DNA of 64,000 nt, taken from Fodinibacter sp963800505 (GTDB taxonomy: Bacteria; Actinomycetota; Actinomycetes; Actinomycetales; Dermatophilaceae). The stretch spans positions 1-64,000 of the forward strand of contig CAWDBL010000013.1 in assembly GCA_963800505.1 (NCBI GenBank), written 5' to 3'. Both the position numbers and the translations under genes were made by a program. Shown one piece after another: positions 33,713 through 43,656 of the stretch (positions within the stretch are counted from its first letter, which is position 1; the number at the start of each line of letters is the position of its first letter). Below the pieces are notes generated by a model. The model made no database searches, had not been told where the DNA came from, and was given only the letters and a program-made list of their open reading frames with translations.

Positions 33713-34549
33713 ATGGGTGAGGGGATGACGGGTGGCCGGCGCGCCGACGTGCGCCGCTACTACGACGCCAACACCTGGAAGTTCCTGCTCAGCGGCAGCC
33801 AGCGGGCGATCCACCGCGAGCTGTGGGGACCCGGCGTCACCAACCGCCGCGAGGCCGTGCACCACGCCCACGCCCTGGTGCTCGACGAGCTGGGTGCGGA
33901 CGACCGGCGCGTGCTCGACCTGGGATGCGGTGTCGGCACGGCCGCGCTCTACCTCGCGGACCGGATGCCGGTCGAGGTGGTAGGCGTCTCGATCAGCCCG
34001 GAGCAGGTGCGGCTCGCCCAGCGCTATGCGGCGCAGGGCGGCCCCCGGCTGGGCACCGTCGAGTTCCGGGTGGCCGACTTCACGCAGCTCCCGCACGACC
34101 TCGGCGGCCTCGACCTCGCCTTCGCGATCGAGTCGTTCGTGCACGCCGACCCGGCCGCCGCGTTCTTCCGTGAGGCCGCCCGCGTGCTGCGCCCGGGTGG
34201 TGCGCTGGTCGTCATCGACGACGTCCGCACCGGCGACCCGGCCGACCCTCTGCTGGCCGACTTCGAAGCCGGGTGGCACGCGCCGAACGTCGTCTCGGTC
34301 GACGAGGCGGCCGGCCTCGCCGCCGACGCCGGCCTGACGCTGGTCGGATCCCTCGACCTCTCGCCCCTGCAGCGGCTCCGGCGACCGCGCGACCGGGTCG
34401 TCTCCGCGGCCCAGCCGCTGCTCCGCCTCGGTCGTGGTCGCTCGATGTGGGCCGACTCGATGGTCGGTGGCGACGCCCTGCAGCGCTGCCACCTCGACGG
34501 CGTGCTCCAGTACCGCCTGCTCCGCTTCGTCCGGACGACCACCGAGTAG
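33713..34549 (+). CDS. class I SAM-dependent methyltransferase
   Basis: A 278-residue methyltransferase. Motif I is VLDLGCGVGTAALYLA near residue 67. An acidic second-strand end follows at VVGVSISPEQVRLAQ, then ADFTQLPHDLGGLDLAFAIE and VLRPGGALVVIDDV (motif post-I to III). The N-terminal DVRRYYDANTWKFLL segment resembles the small-molecule and sterol-type methyltransferases that start with a YYD helix. It transfers a methyl group from S-adenosylmethionine to an unknown small molecule. It is monocistronic, followed by strong hairpins. Confidence 0.87.
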   Translation: MGEGMTGGRRADVRRYYDANTWKFLLSGSQRAIHRELWGPGVTNRREAVHHAHALVLDELGADDRRVLDLGCGVGTAALYLADRMPVEVVGVSISPEQVRLAQRYAAQGGPRLGTVEFRVADFTQLPHDLGGLDLAFAIESFVHADPAAAFFREAARVLRPGGALVVIDDVRTGDPADPLLADFEAGWHAPNVVSVDEAAGLAADAGLTLVGSLDLSPLQRLRRPRDRVVSAAQPLLRLGRGRSMWADSMVGGDALQRCHLDGVLQYRLLRFVRTTTE

Positions 34550-34563
34550 CCCGACACAAACGT

Positions 34564-34597
34564 GGCCCGCAGGATCCGTTGCAGGATCATGCGGGCC
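34564..34597. terminator. hairpin after methyltransferase gene
   Basis: GGCCCGCA (34564-34571) pairs perfectly with TGCGGGCC (34590-34597), 15 bp after the stop. GCAGGATC is directly repeated in and beside the loop. There is no long T tract, so this is a possible terminator of the GC-rich type. Confidence 0.45.
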
Positions 34598-34605
34598 GTT
34601 CGTAC

Positions 34606-34652
34606 ATCGACACGAACTACCGCTGCAGGGGGGTGCGGGAGTTCGTGTCGAT
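34606..34652. repeat. long inverted repeat
   Basis: Two 18-base arms (34606-34623 and 34635-34652) match as inverted repeats at 17 of 18 positions, around an 11-base loop. The core is CGACACGAACT / AGTTCGTGTCG. It lies between the methyltransferase and the end of the tetR-type gene, so it could be a bidirectional terminator or a protein-binding site. Confidence 0.6.
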
Positions 34653-34742
34653 CTGGTTCGACCGTACTCCGCCGCAGGAGAGCGGCAAAGCCGTATCGAG
34701 GGGCGGCACTCAACTCCTTCTCAGGACCCGCCGCCGCGACGC

Positions 34743-35288
34743 TCAGCGCGTCAGAACTCCGAGCTGGCGTGCGGCGGCATTGGCAGCGCGAGCTCCGGAG
34801 ATCCGGCGCAGCAGCAGGAGGCCGTCGAGCGTTGCGACGGCGGCAAGGGCTTGGCTGCGCCGGTGATCTGCGCCCTCGGCGAGCACGCGGGGGGCGAGCC
34901 ACTCCACCCAGCCGTCGACGAGTCGTGGGCCGATCACGTCGTAGGGCGAAGTCCGTGCGCTGGCCAGACCCACGACCTCGAAGTAGACCGCGAACACCGG
35001 GTCGCCCGACCGGGACGCCAGCACCGGCCACGCCGTCCGCTGCAGCTCGGCCACCGGTGCCGGCTCGGGCCCGAACGCCCTCTCCAGCAGGTCCCTGAGC
35101 CGTTGCCCGAGGGACTCGAGGACCGCGAGGACGAGCTCGTCCTTGGTCGGGAAGTAGTAGACGACCGTGCGGTCGCTGATGCCCAGGCGGTGCCCGACGG
35201 CCCTGAAGGTCAGCATCGCGATGCCCCTATCGAGCGTGGCGTCCACCGCTGCGTCGAGGAGGTCCTGGCGCGAGTGCTTGTAGCCCAC
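34743..35288 (-). CDS. TetR family transcriptional regulator
   Basis: A 181-residue repressor. The N-terminal HTH is at about residues 8-50 (LLDAAVDATLDRGIAMLTFR, LGISDRTVVYYFPTKDELV). The rest is the helical ligand-binding and dimer domain. It is divergent from a small membrane protein gene across 64 bp containing a TGTAGT-N4-ACTACA palindrome, its likely operator. The ligand is unknown. Confidence 0.92.
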   Translation of the reverse strand: MGYKHSRQDLLDAAVDATLDRGIAMLTFRAVGHRLGISDRTVVYYFPTKDELVLAVLESLGQRLRDLLERAFGPEPAPVAELQRTAWPVLASRSGDPVFAVYFEVVGLASARTSPYDVIGPRLVDGWVEWLAPRVLAEGADHRRSQALAAVATLDGLLLLRRISGARAANAAARQLGVLTR

Positions 35289-35323
35289 TTCTTGAGCCTA
35301 GCGGGGCGGTCGGCTACGGTGAA

Positions 35324-35339
35324 TGTAGTGCTGACTACA
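35324..35339. promoter_or_regulatory. TetR-type operator palindrome
   Basis: TGTAGT-GCTG-ACTACA, perfect six-base arms with a four-base centre, lies 14 bp upstream of the membrane protein ATG and 36 bp from the tetR-type start. It is placed to control both divergent genes. Confidence 0.6.
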
Positions 35340-35352
35340 AAGTGGAGGAATC

Positions 35353-35778
35353 ATGGACCACCGCAACGGTGCCGCTGTCATCGGGTTCGTCGTGGGAGCC
35401 CTCGTCGCTCTGGTGTTTGCGGTGGTGATCAGCCTCGCGCCCCCGTGGGTCTTCCTCGAGACCGGCTGGCGCGTTGTGGTCTACACCTGCGTGGCACTCG
35501 CCGCGCCCCCGACCGTGTGGTTCCTGCAGGGTGTCGCCCGGTGGTCGCGGCGGGACACCGGGCTCGTCGTCGCGTGGGGCACCATCGGTGCGATGGCGTT
35601 CGACGGCCTCGCCATCGGATTCGTCCCCGCGCTGTACGGGCAGACGGGCGACGCCCTGGCGTGGGCGGCGTCCTCACTGCTGTTCGCCTTTGCGAGCCTG
35701 CTGGTCGCGGTGCAGCTCATGCTCGGCCGCACGAGTGCGGCACGCGCAGAAAGAGTCTCCTCGCCCTCGCGGGCCTGA
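35353..35778 (+). CDS. small integral membrane protein
   Basis: A 141-residue protein with four membrane segments (AAVIGFVVGALVALVFAVVI, VVVYTCVALAAPPTVWFL, GLVVAWGTIGAMAFDGLAIG, ALAWAASSLLFAFASLLVAV). ATG 35353 follows GGAGGAA. It resembles the DUF5367-like group of small membrane proteins, but I am not certain. As it is divergent from a TetR repressor, it is probably induced by the repressor's ligand. An efflux or membrane-protection role is a guess. Confidence 0.7.
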   Translation: MDHRNGAAVIGFVVGALVALVFAVVISLAPPWVFLETGWRVVVYTCVALAAPPTVWFLQGVARWSRRDTGLVVAWGTIGAMAFDGLAIGFVPALYGQTGDALAWAASSLLFAFASLLVAVQLMLGRTSAARAERVSSPSRA

Positions 35779-35820
35779 CCACCGGCCTGTGACGGCCCGG
35801 GTCTGCGGACCTGTCGTTGA

Positions 35821-38109
35821 TCAGGCGCTCGTGAGGATGACGAGCTGCTGCGTCGCGCGCGTCATCGCGACGTAGCGGTCGACGGCACCCTCGATGCCGT
35901 CGCCGAAGCGGTGCGGGTCGACGAGCACGACGAGGTCGAACTCCAGGCCCTTCGCGAGCCCCGGGGTCAGTGAGCTGACCCGCGGGCCGCGCGCGAACCC
36001 GGGGTCGCCGATCACGCAGGCGACCCCCTCGGCGTGGGCCGCCAGCCACCCGTCGACGACCGCCGCCAGCTCGGATGCCGCGCCGTGCACGACCGGCACG
36101 CCGGTGTCACGCACCGAGGTGGGCACGTTGGCATCTGGGACCGCGGCCCGGATGACCGGCTCGGCCTCGGTCATCACTGCCCGCGGAGTGCGGTAGTTGA
36201 CGTTCAGCGTCGCCAGCTCGACCTGGCGGAGGCCGGCCCGCTCGAGCCGCTCCTGCCACGACTCGGGGAAGCCGTGCCGTGCCTGGGCACGGTCACCGAC
36301 GATGGTCAGGCTGCGCGACGGGCAGCGCGCGAGCACCATCTGCCACTGCGCATCGGTGAGCTCCTGCGCCTCGTCGACCACCACGTGGGCGAACGGCCCG
36401 GCGAGGAGGTCGGCATCGGCACCCCGCACGGCATCCTCGTCGACCAGTGCGGTGCGCAGGTCCTGGCCGCGCAGCATCGACATCACGTGCATCTCGGAGT
36501 CGTCGCTCGCGATGAGGTGGGTGACGACGTCGGCCATCCGCTCACGCTCGGCGGCATCGGCGGCCTCCCGGCGGGCGCGCCGCGCGGGCGCCTCCGGGTC
36601 GCCGAGGCGTCGCCGGGCGGCATCGAGCAGCGGCAGGTCGGCGGTCGTCCATGCCGTGGCGTCCTCGCGCTGGAGGGCGAAGATCTCGTCGCGCTCCAAC
36701 CAGGGCGCGCACCGGCGCAGGTAGGCGGGCACCGACCACAGGTCGCCGACCAGGTCGGTCGGCTCGAGAAGCGGCCAGGCCCGGGCGAACGCCTGCGCCA
36801 GCCCACGGTCGGCGGCGAGCGCCCGGCGGAACCTCTCCGACGGGTCGGTCGCAGTGATGCCGTAGGCGTCGAACTCCTCAGGCGCGCCCGCGTCGTCACC
36901 GGCCCACCCGGCGTCCGTGGCGTCGTCGGTGTTGTCGCGCAGCTTGTCGGCGAGGATGCCGAGCAGCGCCTCCCAGACCACGTCGCGGCTCTCGTTGTGC
37001 GCGGCCCCGGGCGCGGGGGCGTCGAAGGCATCGGCCCAGTCGGCGGTGCCCACCCAGACGTCGCCCCACAGGGTGCTGACCTCCATACCTTCTGTCGGTG
37101 GCTCCTCGTAGAGGCGCACCGCCGGCTCGATGGCGGCCACCAGGCGGGCGTCGGCCTTGAGCCGGGCCACCCGTGGGTCGGCCTCGTCCAGTGCAGCGTC
37201 CCCCTCGGGCACGAGGTCGCGCAGCGTGCAGGTCTGCACTCCTTCCTCGCCGAGGCTGGGCAGCACGTCGGAGACATAGGCCAGGTAGGGCTGGTGCGGG
37301 CCGACGAAGAGCACCCCACCGCGGCGGTGGCCCAGCCGAGGGTCGGAGTAGAGGAGGTAGGCGGTGCGGTGCAGGGCGACGACGGTCTTGCCGGTCCCCG
37401 GGCCGCCGTCCACGACGAGGGCACCCTTCGACCCGGCGCGCACGATGGCGTCCTGGTCGGCCGCGATGGTGCCGAGCACGTCGCGCATCCGGGGGGTGCG
37501 GGTCGCGCCGAGGGAGGCGATGAACGCCGACTGGTCATCGAGGGATGCCGCGTGCTCGGGGAACGCGTCGGGCGTGAACACCTCGTCCCAGTAGTCGCTC
37601 ACTCGGCCGCGGGTCCAGCGGTAGCGCCGCCGGGTGGCCAGGCCCATCGGGTCGGCGTGGGTCGCGCCGAAGAACGGCTCGGCCACCGGTGAGCGCCAGT
37701 CGACGAGCAGCCGTTCTCCGTCGGCGTCGGTGAGGCCGAGGCGCCCGACGTAGACCGGGTCGCCGCCGTCGGCCGGCACGACGTGGCCCAGGCACAGGTC
37801 GAGCCCGTATCGACGCAGGGTGTGCAGCCGGGCGGTCAGCCGATGGACCTCGAGGTCGCGGTCGAGTGCGGCCTGCCCGGTGCCGGCCGGGGCTCGTCGG
37901 GCCGCGCCGAGCCGCTCGGTCAGGTCGGTGATGGCGCGCTCGAGGCTGCTCGCGACGGCCGCGAAGTGGCGCTCGTCGCCGGCGATGAGCGCGGGGTCGG
38001 CCTTGGCGGCGAGGTGCCCGGGCAGGGCGAAGGCACTGGCGCCCGGCATCCCCTCGGCCGGCTTGAAGGTGGTGGTCGTCGCGGCATCCGGTTCGGTGCT
38101 GGGCGTCAT
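35821..38109 (-). CDS. helR: HelR/HelD-type RNA polymerase recycling helicase
   Basis: A 762-residue superfamily 1 ATPase. An N-terminal coiled coil spans about residues 40-100. Walker A is GGPGTGKTVVALHRT near 235. Walker B and motif II are VVVDEAQELTDAQW near 590. Later motifs include LNVNYRTP and the C-terminal YVAMTRATQQLVIL. This layout is the HelD/HelR class, which dislodges stalled RNA polymerase; in actinobacteria HelR protects polymerase from rifamycins. A rifamycin-associated element lies 79 bp upstream of the start, which strongly supports the HelR subgroup. The UvrA-like gene lies upstream in the same direction. Confidence 0.85.
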   Translation of the reverse strand: MTPSTEPDAATTTTFKPAEGMPGASAFALPGHLAAKADPALIAGDERHFAAVASSLERAITDLTERLGAARRAPAGTGQAALDRDLEVHRLTARLHTLRRYGLDLCLGHVVPADGGDPVYVGRLGLTDADGERLLVDWRSPVAEPFFGATHADPMGLATRRRYRWTRGRVSDYWDEVFTPDAFPEHAASLDDQSAFIASLGATRTPRMRDVLGTIAADQDAIVRAGSKGALVVDGGPGTGKTVVALHRTAYLLYSDPRLGHRRGGVLFVGPHQPYLAYVSDVLPSLGEEGVQTCTLRDLVPEGDAALDEADPRVARLKADARLVAAIEPAVRLYEEPPTEGMEVSTLWGDVWVGTADWADAFDAPAPGAAHNESRDVVWEALLGILADKLRDNTDDATDAGWAGDDAGAPEEFDAYGITATDPSERFRRALAADRGLAQAFARAWPLLEPTDLVGDLWSVPAYLRRCAPWLERDEIFALQREDATAWTTADLPLLDAARRRLGDPEAPARRARREAADAAERERMADVVTHLIASDDSEMHVMSMLRGQDLRTALVDEDAVRGADADLLAGPFAHVVVDEAQELTDAQWQMVLARCPSRSLTIVGDRAQARHGFPESWQERLERAGLRQVELATLNVNYRTPRAVMTEAEPVIRAAVPDANVPTSVRDTGVPVVHGAASELAAVVDGWLAAHAEGVACVIGDPGFARGPRVSSLTPGLAKGLEFDLVVLVDPHRFGDGIEGAVDRYVAMTRATQQLVILTSA

Positions 38110-38187
38110 GCGGTGTGCTCCGGTCAGCGAGATCGGGTCAGGTTCCCCCGTCGGTCCTGACCTCGACCGGCGATTCTGCTCCAGGCA

Positions 38188-38209
38188 GGGGGCCTTGCCG
38201 CAAGCCCCC
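38188..38209. promoter_or_regulatory. rifamycin-associated element (RAE) upstream of helR
   Basis: A 22-base imperfect palindrome: GGGGGC, then CTTGC-C-GCAAG, then CCCCC; read on the helR strand it contains GGGGCTTGCGGCAAGGCCCC. This agrees with the remembered consensus of the element found upstream of rifamycin-inducible resistance genes. A TATAGC hexamer on the same strand lies about 8 bp upstream, so the element probably sits over the promoter start region. Confidence 0.75.
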
Positions 38210-38233
38210 GGGTCGGCTATACCTTGGACATAG

Positions 38234-38259
38234 AGGAGGAGTGCAGCGGTGCTCCTCCT
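38234..38259. terminator. hairpin between uvrA-like gene and helR
   Basis: AGGAGGAG (38234-38241) pairs with CTCCTCCT (38252-38259), followed on the plus strand by TTTCT. It is 30 bp past the stop of the UvrA-like gene. The T tract is on the strand opposite to both neighbouring genes, so it may work as a bidirectional stop or block antisense transcription. Confidence 0.4.
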
Positions 38260-38289
38260 TTTCTCGTGCCCAGGGCCCGGGTCGGCAGG

Positions 38290-40712
<2,423 letters not shown>

Positions 40713-40776
40713 CGAGTGGGTCTCCTCAGGTCGGGCGATGCCGTCGCGCGGCATCCCGCCGGCATCGGCGGTTCGC

Positions 40777-42183
40777 TCAGACTAGGCGGGGAGCACCGAC
40801 GCCGCGCTTCTCCGATCCTGACCGGCGCCGGCGCACGGCCGTGGCCAGGAGGATGCCGCCGTAGCCGTGGTCGGGCTGGTCAGGGAGCAGGCGCAGCTGC
40901 GTATCGGAGCTTCCCACGCCCCAGGCGTCGTCGAGCACTCGGCGCAGGTCGTCCTCGCCGATGTCGGCGCTGGGGAAGAAGCGACCCCCGACCAGGTAGC
41001 CGCGTGACCGGTGCAGCGCGGCCGTGGCGAACAGTCCACCCGGCTCGACGTGGGCCATGATCGCGTGCATGAAGCGCACCCACTCGTCGTGGTCGCTCGT
41101 CGCCGAGTCGGCGCAGTAGCCGCTGATCACCACGGGGTACCGCTCCGGGTGGCGCGGGGGGTGGCGGGCGTCCACGGCAGCGAGCCGGGTGACCTTGGCC
41201 CTGGTCAGGGCCTCGCGCTCGGTGACCTGGCCCGCGTCGGGATCGGTCACCCCCTCGCACCGCAGGGTCTGGCGGACGAAGGGTCGCCAGTCGTGGGCGG
41301 CGGGGGCACCCTGCAGCCACCGCCGAACCTCCGCGCGGTTCTGCGGCAGGAACTCGCCGAGGTGCAGCTCGGAGGCCATGGGTGCGGCGAGGAACACGTG
41401 GTGGAGGGTCGGCCCGACCCCGTAGACGAGCACCGGACGGCCGCGGGGGGCGCTCGACATCGCCTGGACGAGGAAGGCGAGGGTCGCGCGCTCGTCCGGC
41501 TCGACGTCGGCGTAGTACTCGCGCAGGTAGGCGGCCGGGTCCCAGTCGTGCTCGAAACCGGCGTACCCGCGGCGGTGGAGGAACCGGCCGGTCGCGCGGG
41601 CCAGGACGTACTCGTAGAGGCCGGCGCCGAGATTGGCCCCGACCAGGAAGGTGACGGCCTGGCCGGCATCCAGACCCTCGCTCACGGCGGCGGCGCCGAA
41701 GGCACCGACGTAGTACGGGACCTCCTTGAGCAGCTCGGAGAGCACGTATCCGCAGGATGCCGCCAGCCGGGTGCTGCGCCGGCTCGCCGAGCGCCGAACG
41801 GCGAGGTCGTGCGCGGCCTTCGAGAGGACGTTCGTGCTGACCCCCGACCGGTCGAGGAGGGCGAGGTTGGCCCGCAGGTTCACCCGCAGGCCGAGCCCCC
41901 AGGCGAGGTAGCTGACGGCCAGGGCTGCCCACAGTGCGGCCGTTCCGGCGCCCTCGAGCAGGCTGGAGGCGACGAGGAGCAGGCCCGAGGCGGTGGCGAC
42001 GAGGTCGAGCAGGTAGGTGGAGGCCACGGTCGCGGCGGTCGAGACGGCCCAGCGCACCCCGCGACGCCCGCCCTGGATGCCGGCCGGGGCGGCATCCGGT
42101 CGTTCACAGGTGCTGGCGCGGCCGCCCGGGCGCCCCCGCGTCATGCCCCAGTAGCGGCCGGCGCCGATCGGCGGTGGCGTCAT
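40777..42183 (-). CDS. membrane-anchored NNMT/PNMT/TEMT-like methyltransferase
   Basis: A 468-residue two-part protein. Residues about 45-205 contain four membrane segments (TAATVASTYLLDLVATASGLL, in part; LWAALAVSYLAWGLGL; VLSELLKEVPYYVGAFGAAA; AVTFLVGANLGAGLYEYVLA). Residues about 215-455 resemble the NNMT/PNMT/TEMT family (PF01234): YYADVEPDERA, VLVYGVGPTLHHVFLAAP in the SAM loop, LGEFLPQNRAEVRRWLQG, HDWRPFVRQTLRCEG. The family N-methylates small amines; membrane tethering is unusual. The gene overlaps the FAD oxidoreductase by ATGA and is last in a three-gene operon. The substrate is unknown, and the N-terminal domain might bind a lipid-like or membrane substrate. Confidence 0.72.
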   Translation of the reverse strand: MTPPPIGAGRYWGMTRGRPGGRASTCERPDAAPAGIQGGRRGVRWAVSTAATVASTYLLDLVATASGLLLVASSLLEGAGTAALWAALAVSYLAWGLGLRVNLRANLALLDRSGVSTNVLSKAAHDLAVRRSASRRSTRLAASCGYVLSELLKEVPYYVGAFGAAAVSEGLDAGQAVTFLVGANLGAGLYEYVLARATGRFLHRRGYAGFEHDWDPAAYLREYYADVEPDERATLAFLVQAMSSAPRGRPVLVYGVGPTLHHVFLAAPMASELHLGEFLPQNRAEVRRWLQGAPAAHDWRPFVRQTLRCEGVTDPDAGQVTEREALTRAKVTRLAAVDARHPPRHPERYPVVISGYCADSATSDHDEWVRFMHAIMAHVEPGGLFATAALHRSRGYLVGGRFFPSADIGEDDLRRVLDDAWGVGSSDTQLRLLPDQPDHGYGGILLATAVRRRRSGSEKRGVGAPRLV

Positions 42184-43610
42184 CGGACTGTTTGCGCGGC
42201 CAGGGCCCGCTCGAGGTCAAACCGGTCGGGGCCCGTCGCCGGGTAGCGCGGCCCGGACAGGTGGGGGCCGAGGCGACGCTGCACGTCGGGCACGGACAGT
42301 ACCTCGGCCGGTGCGGCGAGCAGGCCGCCGATCCGGCTGAAGGCACGGGCCAGCGTGGGGTCGACGGACGCTCCGGCGGTCAGTGCGGTGGTCATCGACC
42401 ACCCGGGGTCTGCGGGTTGGTACGGCATCTCGAGGAGGTCGGCCTCCATCTCGGCCGCCCGGTGCCGGTCGAAGGACATCGAGGCGTCGACCCACGGGTC
42501 GACCTGGTCGCTCGTGGCGCGGGCGACGGCCTCGACCAGCTCGCGCGGGCTGCCCCACGAGCCCGCGAGGGCGTCGCGCAGGGCGCAGGCGTGCAGCGCC
42601 CCGATGGTGGCGCCCCGGCCCAGCGACGGGTTGGTGGCGGCATACGAGTCACCGACCGGGACCAGGCCGGTGACCACCGGCTCGCCGCCGGCCCAGTAGT
42701 CACGGCGAACGTCCTCGATGCCGGCCATCGGCAGCACGCCGGACGTCGGCTCGCCGGCCGCCAGCCACGGCTGGGCCGAGGGGCTCAGCCGGGCCACCTG
42801 CGACCAGACCGCGTCGTGCCGCAGCACTCGGGCCGCCCGGTCCCGGGACGACGTGACCAGAACGATGCTGTAGGTCGCCAGGTCGCCCGGCGGGGTGATG
42901 ACCGACAGCGACGGGTGGTGGGTGAGCACGAAGCCGGCGGCGGTGGGCAGCCGCCCGTCGGGGGAGCGGAAGTGCCGCGCGTAGTAGACGAACCCGCTCG
43001 GCTCGCGGGCCTCGCTCGGTGAGGGGAAGCCGAGGGCTCGCACGAAACCGGGCAGTGGCGTGTGCCGCCCCCCGGCGTCGACGACGAGGTCGGCGAGGGT
43101 CTCGCCGCTGTCGGTCCGGACCCCCCGCACGTGGGGGATGCCGGGCCCGCCGCCGGCGACCAGCCCGGTCACCCGCGCGCCGCGGCGCACGGTCACGCCA
43201 GGGGCACGGTCGGCCAGCCGGCTCAGGGCGGCCTCGAGCACCGGCCGCCGCACGGCGATGGTGTCGAACTGCTCGTCGCCCGGCTGCCGGCCACCGGTCA
43301 CGGCGGCGGGCTGCAGGTGCAGCGTGTTGACCCGGCCGGCGCCGCGGGCCACCAGGTCTTCGGCGAGCTCGGGCAGCTCGCGTACCATCTCGTGGTGCCA
43401 GCGCGGCAGCATGAGGTGCGGTTGGTGGAACTGGCTCACCCCCGGCCGTTGCCACTGCTCCCAGCACTGCTGGGCGGAGTCCGGGGGAGTGGCGGGGTCG
43501 CGGTCGAGCACGGTCACGGTGTGTCCGGCGCGGGCGAGGACCAGCGCGGTCGTCAGACCGGTCAGGCCCGCACCGACGACGACGAGGCGTAGCGGTTGTG
43601 GTGGGAACAT
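42180..43610 (-). CDS. FAD-dependent oxidoreductase
   Basis: A 476-residue flavoprotein of the PHBH/monooxygenase-like fold. The N-terminal dinucleotide loop is VVVGAGLTGLTTALVLARAG (residues 8-27). DLVVDAGGRHTPLPG near 190 corresponds to the DG fingerprint. GLVPVGDSYAATNPSLGRGA near 335 is the second FAD-binding GD motif. Such enzymes hydroxylate, halogenate or reduce small molecules; the lack of an obvious WxWxIP leaves halogenase unlikely. ATG 43610 follows AGGAG. It overlaps the membrane methyltransferase gene and follows the ATPase regulator by 46 bp, so the three are probably one transcript. Confidence 0.85.
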   Translation of the reverse strand: MFPPQPLRLVVVGAGLTGLTTALVLARAGHTVTVLDRDPATPPDSAQQCWEQWQRPGVSQFHQPHLMLPRWHHEMVRELPELAEDLVARGAGRVNTLHLQPAAVTGGRQPGDEQFDTIAVRRPVLEAALSRLADRAPGVTVRRGARVTGLVAGGGPGIPHVRGVRTDSGETLADLVVDAGGRHTPLPGFVRALGFPSPSEAREPSGFVYYARHFRSPDGRLPTAAGFVLTHHPSLSVITPPGDLATYSIVLVTSSRDRAARVLRHDAVWSQVARLSPSAQPWLAAGEPTSGVLPMAGIEDVRRDYWAGGEPVVTGLVPVGDSYAATNPSLGRGATIGALHACALRDALAGSWGSPRELVEAVARATSDQVDPWVDASMSFDRHRAAEMEADLLEMPYQPADPGWSMTTALTAGASVDPTLARAFSRIGGLLAAPAEVLSVPDVQRRLGPHLSGPRYPATGPDRFDLERALAAQTVR

Positions 43611-43656
43611 CGGCGTCTCCTGTCGTGGGGACGCCCACCGTCGCAACGGCCGGTGC

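Noticed and set aside
42180..43610. Flavin-dependent halogenase
   Set aside because: The FAD motifs fit, but the WxWxIP halogenase signature is not seen.
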